Below, in pieces: positions 1 through 5,910 of a stretch of DNA of 5,910 bases. Positions within the stretch are counted from its first letter, which is position 1; every line of letters starts with the position of its first letter. The DNA is from Thermoprotei archaeon (lineage in GTDB: Archaea; Thermoproteota; Thermoprotei; QMSL01; B3-G16), in the NCBI GenBank assembly GCA_021158375.1, contig JAGGUS010000083.1, positions 1 to 5,910 of the forward strand, read 5' to 3'. Made by a program: the position numbers and the translations under genes. The notes beneath the pieces are model-generated. The model did no database searches. It was not told the DNA's origin and saw only the letters and a program-made list of their open reading frames with translations.

Positions 1-92
1 ATGGTGTCCCCCGGCTTAATACCTATATAATCCCGCACGATTTTTGGAATAACTATTTGCCCTTTTGGACCAACTTTTCTCAGAATCCGCAT
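1..92 (-). CDS. SpoVT/AbrB-type DNA-binding protein, N-terminal part (runs off the window)
   Basis: Reading leftward from the ATG at 92, the 30 complete codons give MRILRKVGPKGQIVIPK followed by IVRDYIGIKPGDT. This is the hallmark of the swapped-hairpin AbrB fold: VGPKGQIVIPK, then a short helix and the GIKPGD turn. Proteins of this family bind DNA as dimers; in archaea they are often antitoxins paired with a PIN-domain (VapC) toxin, or stand-alone regulators. The partner, if any, would lie to the left of the window and cannot be seen. A GTG at 99-101 is in frame and would add MVV-R to the N-terminus; a TATA-like box at 122-133 predicts transcription starting near 102, so a leaderless GTG start is also possible. 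The family call is firm; the toxin-antitoxin role is not shown. Confidence 0.8.
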   Translation of the reverse strand, partial: MRILRKVGPKGQIVIPKIVRDYIGIKPGDT

Positions 93-121
93 TCTAACCA
101 CTAAGTAAGAAAAAGTAGAAC

Positions 122-133
122 TTATATTTTAAA
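122..133 (-). promoter_or_regulatory. TATA-like box for the AbrB-type gene
   Basis: On the minus strand the sequence reads AAGTTTAAAATATAAG, a strong A/T-rich archaeal TATA box in the gap after the preceding gene. A start about 26 nt downstream would fall near 102, immediately ahead of the GTG (101) or 10 nt ahead of the ATG (92). This suggests that the AbrB-type gene has its own promoter and a very short or absent leader. It is a motif match only. Confidence 0.45.
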
Positions 134-192
134 CTTCTCTTATAGTATATTAGGTCTAGATTCAACTTCATGTTGTTTCTGAAGCTAAGCCA

Positions 193-1251
193 TCATAGTT
201 TTATTGGGTACTTACCATATTCATTTAAGGTCTTGGTGATCACTATCATTGCACGCCAGAAATGCTCTGGTGGAGGATCCTCGGTAATGCTTAAGATAAA
301 GCCATCGCCAGGTGCGATCTCCTTTAAAAGCCTTTTTGTGAATTCTGCTAGCTTCTTATTCTCATAAACAAATGTGGATTCAGGGAAGTTTATCCATATA
401 ACTTTTCCTTTCCAAGCCTTCTTTGCCTCCTTTATTGAAAGATCACCCATAGGCGGAGGTGTGAATGCCTCTATTGCATCCAGTTTTGTCTGGGCTATTA
501 AATCCTTAAGTATACGGAGTCTTCCGTCCATGTGGGATATCACGATTTTGCCTTTGCTATGTAGTATATCTGAATAGGCATTATAATATGGCACACAGAA
601 TTCCTTAAAATGTTTAGGGCTTACCAGCATGCTATCTATATTGTCTCCAACTTTAACTATCTCTGCTGGCGACTCGGCTATTATTTTATACATTTCTCTC
701 TCCTTTTTATCTATTATTTCGATTAGTTCTTTTATTTTCTCAGGATTTCTGTGAATTTCTACGGCAAATTTCTTAAAGCCCATTAACTCTATGATTATTT
801 TCATTAATGGCGTGTAATCTCCCCACGCGAATATTATACCATCGTCTCCTAGATCCCTTTCAATTAATAAAAATTCCTCATAATATGGTTCATATTCTGT
901 ATCCTCTATAATAAATTTAACTATTTCATAATCGTCATCTTTCTTGATTAAATACTCTACTCTCCAGCTATCGCCTGTTCCTCTCTTAAGCCCAATTCTA
1001 TACTTTTCATACACCTTCCCAATGGGTGTGTAGTATACTCTGTATAGGTATCCGTTCTCTATGATCTCCTTTATTTTAACATGAGGTCTTATAATCCTAT
1101 ACACGCTACATCCTATAGCAAGACCGAGGCCCATCTCCCTAAGTTTTCGCTCGATAGATCCTCTTGGAAGTAAATTGGCATAGATCAACCAGGGTACTCT
1201 CTCTGGTTTTTCACCATTGAGTATGGCCATTACATCATCTCTTACAGTCAT
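193..1251 (-). CDS. Uroporphyrinogen decarboxylase (URO-D) fold family protein, non-heme type
   Basis: A 352-residue protein with the TIM-barrel URO-D domain over its whole length, the normal size for the family. Visible marks (numbered from the GTG at 1260): the N-terminal LNGEKPERVPW (15-24), which is the typical family opening; a conserved GDN (205-207) followed by SPKHFKEFCVPYYN; ISHMDGR (241-247); EAFTPPPMGD (264-273); and a C-terminal ITEDPPPEHFW. Besides heme-pathway HemE, the family contains corrinoid methyltransferases (MtaA/CmuA/MtbA type) and many uncharacterised members. The N-terminal pattern of true HemE is absent. The methyltransferase zinc motif His-x-Cys is also not present: the equivalent spot reads HMDG, and no matching C-terminal Cys is seen. 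A substrate cannot be named. The gene follows the nucleotidyltransferase by about 70 nt on the same strand and may be partly co-transcribed, although promoter-like boxes lie between them. Start chosen at ATG 1251 because of a GGTGA motif 5 nt upstream. Confidence 0.85.
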   Translation of the reverse strand: MTVRDDVMAILNGEKPERVPWLIYANLLPRGSIERKLREMGLGLAIGCSVYRIIRPHVKIKEIIENGYLYRVYYTPIGKVYEKYRIGLKRGTGDSWRVEYLIKKDDDYEIVKFIIEDTEYEPYYEEFLLIERDLGDDGIIFAWGDYTPLMKIIIELMGFKKFAVEIHRNPEKIKELIEIIDKKEREMYKIIAESPAEIVKVGDNIDSMLVSPKHFKEFCVPYYNAYSDILHSKGKIVISHMDGRLRILKDLIAQTKLDAIEAFTPPPMGDLSIKEAKKAWKGKVIWINFPESTFVYENKKLAEFTKRLLKEIAPGDGFILSITEDPPPEHFWRAMIVITKTLNEYGKYPIKL

Positions 1252-1256
1252 GGATC

Positions 1257-1261
1257 TCACC
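1257..1261 (-). promoter_or_regulatory. Shine-Dalgarno motif deciding the start of the URO-D-family gene
   Basis: The minus strand reads ACGGTGAGATCCATG. GGTGA matches the archaeal anti-Shine-Dalgarno end of 16S rRNA and lies 5 nt from the ATG at 1251. The longer reading would start at the GTG (1258-1260) that forms part of this same motif, which makes the GTG an unlikely start. Confidence 0.6.
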
Positions 1262-1282
1262 GTAAGTTGCTGTCTATACTAG

Positions 1283-1309
1283 CTTTAATACTCAATTAGT
1301 TTTAAAGCT
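1283..1309 (-). promoter_or_regulatory. Candidate promoter ahead of the URO-D-family gene
   Basis: Two TATA-like boxes lie in the spacer after the nucleotidyltransferase stop: AGCTTTAAAACT (1298-1309), giving a predicted start near 1278, and GTATTAAAG (1283-1291), giving one near 1261. The second would leave a leader of about 10 nt carrying the GGTGA motif. Either could give this gene expression independent of the upstream one. No experimental support. Confidence 0.35.
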
Positions 1310-1319
1310 AAGAGGGATT

Positions 1320-2054
1320 TCATTCCTTTAGGAATTCCTTTATCTCATCATAATCTAGCTTTTTATACCTCTCTAAGCTTCCCATATCATACCATGGACC
1401 CTTATACACATAGGCCTTAACTATATAGTCGTTCTTAATCATCCATGGCACTAAATCTCCCATTATGTCGAAGCTCCTACCGAGCTCTTCTTCTATATTT
1501 TTAAGTACTTCGACATTTAATGTGAGTACGCCTATGGTAACATATACTTCTATCCAGGGTTTCTCCTTGAGTTCGATTACATCGTTATTATCGTTTATTT
1601 TAGCTACACCAACTGGTACTTGATATTTATTCGCTAGGACTATTGTAGCATCGGCTTTCCATTTATGATGCATGTTTAGTAGTTCCTTTACATTTAGAGG
1701 AGCAAGTATGTCACCATACCATATTAATACGATATCGCTATCATTTAGTATTCTCTTGTTATAAGCATTTAGAAGTGCTCCGCCTGTGTTGCGATATTCC
1801 TTAGTATCGAGACTGTATCGAATTTTAACATTCCATCTCTCTCCGTGACTAAAGTAATTACGGATCTGCTTCCACTTATAGCCCACAAGCAGGACTATAT
1901 CTCTTATATCATATTTAGCAAGCCAACGTATTATATATTCAAGAAGAGGCTTTTCCTCTGGTCCTATTGGGATCATAGGCTTAGGGACGATCTCGGTATA
2001 AGGACGAAAGCGGGATCCCTCACCACCAGCAAGGATGGCCGCTATTATGCTCAT
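1320..2054 (-). CDS. Sugar-1-phosphate nucleotidyltransferase (NTP_transferase family)
   Basis: A 244-residue GT-A/Rossmann-like enzyme that joins a sugar-1-phosphate to an NTP, making a nucleotide sugar and pyrophosphate in the cytoplasm. The N-terminal signature is textbook: LAGGEGSRFRPYT (8-20) binds the nucleotide phosphates and PKPM (24-27) carries the catalytic Lys25. TGGALLNA (90-97) is the base-recognition loop. WYGD (112-115) supplies the metal-binding Asp115. EKP (164-166) and VTIGVL (172-177) match the sugar-binding strands, and WYDMGS (221-226) supplies the second metal Asp223. The protein ends soon after, so it is the catalytic domain alone without the left-handed beta-helix of two-domain archaeal relatives. 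Sequence does not separate glucose-1-phosphate thymidylyl/uridylyl from mannose-1-phosphate guanylyl activity. ATG at 2054 is preceded by GTGAT at a 5-nt spacing and a TATA box at 2088-2098. Likely role: activated sugar for surface glycan or glycoprotein. Confidence 0.9.
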   Translation of the reverse strand: MSIIAAILAGGEGSRFRPYTEIVPKPMIPIGPEEKPLLEYIIRWLAKYDIRDIVLLVGYKWKQIRNYFSHGERWNVKIRYSLDTKEYRNTGGALLNAYNKRILNDSDIVLIWYGDILAPLNVKELLNMHHKWKADATIVLANKYQVPVGVAKINDNNDVIELKEKPWIEVYVTIGVLTLNVEVLKNIEEELGRSFDIMGDLVPWMIKNDYIVKAYVYKGPWYDMGSLERYKKLDYDEIKEFLKE

Positions 2055-2087
2055 TGATCATCACACATTAAGATATTTTATTGATAC

Positions 2088-2108
2088 AAATTTATATCTT
2101 CCTTTTAA
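2088..2108 (-). promoter_or_regulatory. TATA/BRE-like promoter of the nucleotidyltransferase gene
   Basis: The minus strand reads AAAAGGAA directly followed by GATATAAATTT, a good archaeal BRE plus TATA pair. The expected transcription start, about 26 nt downstream of the box centre, falls near 2067. That leaves a leader of about 13 nt containing GTGAT ahead of the ATG at 2054. Confidence 0.5.
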
Positions 2109-2175
2109 AGTACATAAGGGTATCATGTCATCCTTGATTAACTGAGCCCTATCGTCCCCCTAATTCAATATCAAA

Positions 2176-2197
2176 AACTAATGCATATGCATTAGTT
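2176..2197. repeat. Perfect 22-bp palindrome; minus-strand terminator or operator candidate
   Basis: The half-site AACTAATGCAT is followed immediately by its exact reverse complement ATGCATTAGTT, with no spacer or mismatch. On the minus strand it is continued by further T residues (TTAGTTTTTGAT), giving a hairpin-plus-T-run look 46 nt beyond the end of the minus-strand pseudogene at 2243. This would suit a transcription terminator. It also lies about 80 nt upstream of the nucleotidyltransferase TATA box, and its two-fold symmetry would suit a dimeric regulator. The stem is AT-rich, so hairpin stability at high temperature is doubtful; operator and terminator remain equally open. Confidence 0.55.
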
Positions 2198-2242
2198 AAA
2201 ATCTATGTTACATTTATATGGCTGGGGGTGCAACTAAAATTA

Positions 2243-3926
2243 TTAATGACACTTTGCAAACTTCTTAGAAATGAGCATATAGATGGTTGCTATTATGAAG
2301 GATGAAGGTAATATGTGCTGTAAGAAACGTAGATCTACCTCATAACTGTGATGTGCCTCTAATCTCTCTATTTTGCCTTTAATGAGCAGTGATCCTCCAG
2401 CCATGGACGTATCGAATATCCTAAATACCATTCTTAAATACCCTTTTATCCTAATGTCTTTGCTATTCGCATTATATAAGGCGCTAGCGTTCATGAAGGT
2501 AATACTCTCTTTAGACTAGCATCTCCATTAACCTCTATTCTAAGTCCTCTTAGCATCATCTGATAATCGCCTAAAACATTTTGTTTTTGTTTAGTGTAAT
2601 GTACCGAAAAGAGCCATTATTGCTAATAATTATATTAAGATGCCCACCTGTATGAATTGTAGCGTTCTTAAGATGTATCCTGACATAAAAACCGCACCTC
2701 TCAATAACGGAAAGTTCCGATGTCTCAATTAGCGCACTTCTTAATTAATGTGGTAGCTTATTAGCAGATGGCACTGTAGGTCAGTTCAAGTTCAAAGCTG
2801 TCTTTATTAATGTGGCACCTCCTTACTTCAACTGCCTTATTGTTATATGTAGTTGGGCAAGTATTATTGATTAGAAGTACCTTATTGTTATCTACGGCAA
2901 CATAGATTTTAAACTCACTTACACATCTATAATTAAGAGTATATCTAGTATATTTTATGTATATTTTAGGAGCGTGTTCAAAAGCTATTCTATCGATGAG
3001 AAAGGAATTGGCGAGGTTAAAGCATTTCGCGCTATTCTTGAACTCTGTTTTAGTAATACTTGATAACGTAGGATTACCGACGTTTTCCTTAGTTATGGTT
3101 ATACCGTTTATAATATAGCGACCATTAGGTAGTTTAAGCGGGAGATACACCTTACGCCACCCAGTCCAATCATCTATAAATATAAACGTATACAGTATCG
3201 AACCAGATGTAGTTAAGATACGTACTACATACTCTTTACCCTCATTCTTTCCGTACCAATATAGGCTTAAGTAGTCATATTCTGACGCATTGATTTTATT
3301 AAGAGATCTCTCAATTTGCCATTGATAGTAAGATTCTTTTCCTACTTTAACTCTCAATGAGATATTCCCTGAAATCGCATTATATGAAGATAAGAGCCGA
3401 GGAATGCTTATTCTACCATATCCTTTACCGATGCCTTTGCTCTCCCATCCGGAGATGTTCTCATCTAGTAGCATTAAGGATTAAGGCTTTAGGATCGTTC
3501 CCATAAATCTCTAAGGTTAAATTGATTGCTGAAGTGCCAGTTCACGGCATATGGCGTAGACATTATTGACATGATTATTAAAAATGAAATGAATACTAGT
3601 CTTAAGGATCCATACTAATACCAAAGCGAAAACCCTAGTGGCTTACCTATATCAGCATTTCTTCCGTATTGAGTATAGTTCCATGGGCCAACTGGAGTTC
3701 CGAAAAGTAAGTATAACCATCTAAAACCGCCTGCGAATAACAATAATAGCGTGGCTAGTAGTGCATGCTTTTCATTACTACTTATTGTTCTCACCAATAA
3801 ATAGAATGATAAAGGTAATATAAGGCTTGGAAAGACCAAAGCCATGCTGAATTCAGGAATTGAAGGAAAGCTTGCCAAAAACCATATTATAGCTAGAAGA
3901 AGTATGCATGAGGTAGATAAGAGGAG
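2243..3926 (-). pseudogene. Decayed large membrane protein: C-terminal part with membrane segments, beta-rich domain and end anchor
   Basis: Joining the minus-strand frames gives a coherent protein of about 560 residues. Order: LLLAIIWFLASFPSIPEF and more membrane segments ending NYTQYGRNADIGKPLGFS; stop TAG at 3615-3617; YGSLRLVFISFLIIMS in the same frame, to a TAA at 3489-3491; a switch to another frame reading TSAINLTLEIYGNDPKALIL; a further shift, by about 3474, into the 237-residue stretch (2761-3474) with SISGWES-like opening (actual ENISGWESKG), RISIPRLLSSYNAISG, YDYLSLYWYG and IDDWTGWRKVYLPLKLPNG, resembling a carbohydrate-binding-like beta-sandwich. After stops at 2761-2763, a frame from 2744 reads LIETSELSVIERCGFYVRI to TAG 2571-2573; another from 2580 reads NVLGDYQMMLRGLRIEVNG; a last shift near 2510 gives ESITFMNASALYNANS to the end, with a closing hydrophobic helix (FIIATIYMLI) and a Lys-rich tail. 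At least five lesions. No family recognised with certainty; a GT-C-like or surface-glycan membrane protein is a guess. Confidence 0.75.
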
Positions 3927-3930
3927 CTAT

Positions 3931-4780
3931 ACAAAGGGATCGATTACGATAAACGCTGCAGTACTATTATGTCTACTCTACATCCTATATAGCGAAAGGT
4001 TACATCCATTCTTAAGGGCGCTCATTTTAGTAGCATATCCTACGATACTAGCGACTTATTGTATACACGGATATCCTATAATACCGCTGATCTTAATCTC
4101 TCTAATTTTACTAAGGTGTATTGATGTTAACGATATCAAATTGCTGATGATCGGCTATATTGCCAGTATAATTCCTTAAAATATTATATTATATAATGAT
4201 CCGATCTCCGCACTCCTTACTATTTTCTTTGTTTGTATAATCATGTTCCTAGCCTATAAAATCAAGAAAATAGGAAAGGAACTAGGCTTTAAAGAAAGAA
4301 TAAGGAGACAGGCATATACTATTGCGAACATCTTGGTATTATACTATGTTTTCTCGATAACGTATTGGATTATGAAAGCTAAGTCTACGAATTTATTAAT
4401 GTATTTAAAATATCTTAACGAAATGCTGATAGTGCCAATTCATTTATATCCCGTACTATTAGGGTTATTAGGTCTGCTATCGATACTGTCCTTGTGCGAT
4501 AAGGAAATTGCCAATAGAAGAGAATATATATCGATGATCACAATAGCTTTGACAGCGATAATCTTAGGGAAAATAATAACCTTATTAATTATAGCTCAGC
4601 GATATTCTCCCTTAGTTCATGGCATATATTACGTGCTATAGGGCTTATGAGCAATGAGCTATATACCATGGATATCTATGTCTACCCATTCTTTTGTGTG
4701 TTTTGGCATTGGCCCTCCTACTAGCCATCATGGAGCTATTCGTATTTGAAATACATGTAGCAAAGGAGAGCATTGATTAA
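3931..4780 (+). pseudogene. Decayed multi-helix membrane protein fragment on the opposite strand
   Basis: One plus-strand frame reads INAAVLLCLLYILYSERLHP, RALILVAYPTILATYC and PIIPLILISLILL to an in-frame TAA (4177-4179). It continues in the same frame as NIILYNDPISALLTIFFVC, then a basic loop IKKIGKELGFKERIRRQ, further helices (IVPIHLYPVLLGLLGLLSIL) and AQRYSPLVHGIYYVL to TAG 4639-4641. A shifted frame carries on YRAYEQ, TGA (4655-4657), then AIYHGYLCLPILLCVLALAL and IMELFVFEIHVAKESID with a TAA at 4778-4780. About 280 residues with seven or more predicted helices separated by charged loops. No start codon with a ribosome site fits the left end, so the 5' end is probably lost. It points away from the minus-strand remnant and converges on the intact gene at 4790. 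Upstream of about 3930 the plus reading is only a shadow of the other remnant. Family not recognised. Confidence 0.65.
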
Positions 4781-4785
4781 ATCAA
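4773..4785. terminator. Short symmetric element between convergent ends
   Basis: TTGATT-A-AATCAA is a perfect 13-nt symmetric sequence spanning the stop of the plus-strand pseudogene and the 9-nt gap to the stop of the convergent gene at 4790. It could mark a bidirectional 3' end, but so short an AT-rich palindrome may be chance. Confidence 0.2.
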
Positions 4786-4789
4786 GACT

Positions 4790-5470
4790 TTATTGTTTTC
4801 TCCTCTCCTCCCTTACTGTTGCAACTAATTGAGCCAATACGCCCACTACGAGATAATAATAAGCAATTTCAGCACACCTATTAGCAAAGGATTCTAAACC
4901 TTTAGCAAGCCCAATTGCGGCGATTACTAAAAATACCATAAATGCTATTACTAAAGGACCACCAGGATTTTCTAGAACATAATTATACAAATCTACACGC
5001 ACTTTTGTAATGCTTTTACGCTTTGATGTCCCTAATTTCACTATAAGGAAGCGATTACGTACGCTTATCAATAGTAGATAGTAAATTGAAGTCATAGAGA
5101 TTAGAAGATAGAGAAGCGCTAAGTTTATCTCCCCCGAAGAGTACCATTTCATTAATTCTGTTACTAAAATTGAGTATGATCTTATTCCAAAAATATATGT
5201 TACAAGACCCATAGATCCTCCTATCATACAAAGGATTATACTTTTATTGTGATTTCTAAGTACCTGTAACAGTAATTTACTATGACCTTTAACAATAAGG
5301 TAGCTTGCATAAATAAGTGTCGCTAGCATGAGTATTATGAGAGGAATAAGGCTGGAGAGGAATGGAATAAAGGCTGAGTATAGAAGGGAGAATATAAAGA
5401 TCGTTAAGACGCCTTGAGCCATAACTATTCCTTTATCATTTGATAGCTTATCTCTTCCTTCACTTTTCAT
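4790..5470 (-). CDS. Six-helix integral membrane protein of unknown function
   Basis: An intact 226-residue protein. The N-terminus is short and charged (KSEGRDKLSNDKG). Hydrophobic segments follow at about 18-37, 40-60, 76-97, 115-136, 171-189 and 200-217. Between helices 4 and 5 lies a basic loop, VRNRFLIVKLGTSKRKSITK, then a patch YVLENPGGPLV at about 164-174; the tail ends VREERRKQ. The many Arg/Lys in the loop and tail suggest that both face the cytoplasm. No catalytic motif, transporter signature or signal peptide cleavage site is visible, and I do not recognise the family. The start at 5470 is well supported by GAGGAGAT 5 nt upstream. Its 3' end meets the plus-strand pseudogene with a 9-nt gap. 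If that pseudogene segment was inverted, this gene may once have been the first of a minus-strand pair with the large membrane protein. Confidence 0.7.
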   Translation of the reverse strand: MKSEGRDKLSNDKGIVMAQGVLTIFIFSLLYSAFIPFLSSLIPLIILMLATLIYASYLIVKGHSKLLLQVLRNHNKSIILCMIGGSMGLVTYIFGIRSYSILVTELMKWYSSGEINLALLYLLISMTSIYYLLLISVRNRFLIVKLGTSKRKSITKVRVDLYNYVLENPGGPLVIAFMVFLVIAAIGLAKGLESFANRCAEIAYYYLVVGVLAQLVATVREERRKQ

Positions 5471-5475
5471 AATCC

Positions 5476-5512
5476 ATCTCCTCTGTTCATTAAGGCATCT
5501 TTACATTAAAAG
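5476..5512 (-). promoter_or_regulatory. Promoter and Shine-Dalgarno of the six-helix membrane protein gene
   Basis: On the minus strand a TATA-like CTTTTAATG (5504-5512) predicts transcription starting near 5482. This is followed by GAGGAGAT (5476-5483), a good Shine-Dalgarno motif 5 nt before the ATG at 5470. The predicted start nearly coincides with the ribosome site, so the leader would be very short or the true promoter slightly further upstream. Confidence 0.4.
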
Positions 5513-5543
5513 ATCTAGGTCATGTTCGATCAATATAATTATT

Positions 5544-5588
5544 AAAGTAATGCTTAAATGTTCTACATCTTAACTGAATATCGGTGAT
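5544..5588 (+). promoter_or_regulatory. Promoter and Shine-Dalgarno of the xylose-isomerase-like gene
   Basis: AAAGTAAT (5544-5551, BRE-like) precedes GCTTAAATG (5552-5560, TATA-like), predicting a start near 5582. GGTGAT at 5583-5588 matches the anti-Shine-Dalgarno and lies 6 nt before the ATG at 5595. Together with the minus-strand promoter at 5476-5512 this 124-nt gap is a divergent promoter region. Confidence 0.45.
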
Positions 5589-5594
5589 TTTGAA

Positions 5595-5910
5595 ATGCGC
5601 ATCACTAGGGAGAATTTACAGAAATTAGAGGAATATTATAAAGGCTACCTTGAGGGTGCTAAGTTAGAGGAATTCTTTAAGGATTTTGATATAAAATTCG
5701 CATGCGGACATTGGGCAGCTGGTGACTTCATGGATAGATTTGCTACAGAGGGTTACTGGCCTGAACTAGACAGTAGCATAGAGGCCCAAATAGAACGTGT
5801 AGCTAAGGCTGGAGTAAAGGGTATAGAGTTCCATGATGTACTTTTCCTCGATGAAAACCTGAAAGTCGTTGAAGACCGCGTTCAAAAGGTCAAAGAACTC
5901 TTAGAGAAAT
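5595..5910 (+). CDS. Xylose-isomerase-like TIM-barrel protein, N-terminal part (runs off the window)
   Basis: The first 105 residues are present. After a charged, helical N-terminus (about 1-32) comes IKFACGHWAAGDFMDRFATE (33-52), then an LDSSIEAQIERVAKAGVKGI stretch and EFHDVLFLDEN (78-88). This order matches the opening of xylose isomerase and its relatives (AP-endonuclease-2/xylose-isomerase-like TIM barrels): first strand with G-x-W, helix with a repeated-alanine A-K-A-G turn, and a second strand ending in F-H-D. Such enzymes convert aldose and ketose sugars or epimerise them using a divalent metal. True xylose isomerases have His-x-x-Asp here; this protein has His80-Asp-Val-Leu83, so the second residue of that dyad is missing and the substrate or reaction may differ. 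The metal ligands would lie beyond the window. ATG 5595 is supported by GGTGAT at 5583 and an upstream in-frame stop at 5571. Confidence 0.75.
   Translation, partial: MRITRENLQKLEEYYKGYLEGAKLEEFFKDFDIKFACGHWAAGDFMDRFATEGYWPELDSSIEAQIERVAKAGVKGIEFHDVLFLDENLKVVEDRVQKVKELLEK

Noticed and set aside
170..577. Two open plus-strand frames opposite the URO-D-family gene
   Set aside because: They are antisense to a clear family member, have no ribosome site or recognisable motif and show composition expected of a shadow frame.
1845..2057. Open plus-strand frame opposite the nucleotidyltransferase 5' end
   Set aside because: It is the antisense of the conserved GGEGSRF/PKPM region; no independent support.
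2155..2230. CCCCC (about 2156-2160) and GGGGG (2223-2228) flanking the palindrome as an outer stem
   Set aside because: Only five pairs match and the flanks do not pair, so a designed outer stem is not supported.
3844..3930. Plus-strand ATG at 3844 as the start of the plus-strand membrane gene
   Set aside because: The first 29 or so codons are antisense to convincing minus-strand protein (FLASFPSIPEFSMALV), hydrophilic and unlike the helices that follow, so the real plus-strand remnant starts only near 3931.
2243..4780. Insertion sequence or transposase remnant as the cause of gene decay
   Set aside because: No transposase motifs, terminal inverted repeats or target duplications were seen; the fragments read as membrane and beta-domain protein.
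1..5910. tRNA, rRNA or CRISPR repeats
   Set aside because: No cloverleaf arms, rRNA-like GC-rich block or regularly spaced direct repeats were found by eye.

Overview
The window looks like chromosomal DNA from a hyperthermophilic or thermophilic crenarchaeon (Thermoproteota). It is AT-rich, and promoters appear as archaeal TATA/BRE-like boxes 20-50 nt ahead of start codons. Several starts have GGTGA or GAGGAG Shine-Dalgarno motifs, Ile/Lys/Glu/Tyr are abundant and genes are packed tightly. The genus cannot be fixed from sequence alone; an Ignisphaera- or Desulfurococcales-like heterotroph is only a guess.

Layout. The left end carries the N-terminus of a SpoVT/AbrB-type DNA-binding protein (minus strand, running off the window). 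Next are two intact minus-strand genes read in the order sugar nucleotidyltransferase (1320-2054), then uroporphyrinogen-decarboxylase-fold protein (193-1251). The stretch from about 2243 to 4780 has no intact gene. It holds two decayed membrane-protein remnants placed head to head: a minus-strand piece (2243-3926: membrane segments, then a beta-rich extracytoplasmic domain, then a C-terminal membrane anchor) broken by at least five stops or frameshifts, and a plus-strand piece (about 3931-4780, all membrane helices) with two or three lesions. Then come an intact minus-strand gene for a six-helix membrane protein (4790-5470), a divergent promoter region, and the 5' part of a xylose-isomerase-like TIM-barrel gene (plus strand, 5595 to the window end).

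How it fits together. The intact enzymes (nucleotide-sugar synthesis, a sugar isomerase/epimerase-like protein) suggest carbohydrate metabolism or surface glycan synthesis. The decayed membrane protein, with a carbohydrate-binding-like beta domain, would fit surface glycan work too, but this is inference. The most notable observations are the remains of a large membrane protein whose two halves lie on opposite strands, possibly one gene split by a local inversion, and a perfect 22-bp palindrome just beyond the end of the minus-strand pseudogene. I found no RNA gene, CRISPR array or recognisable transposase.
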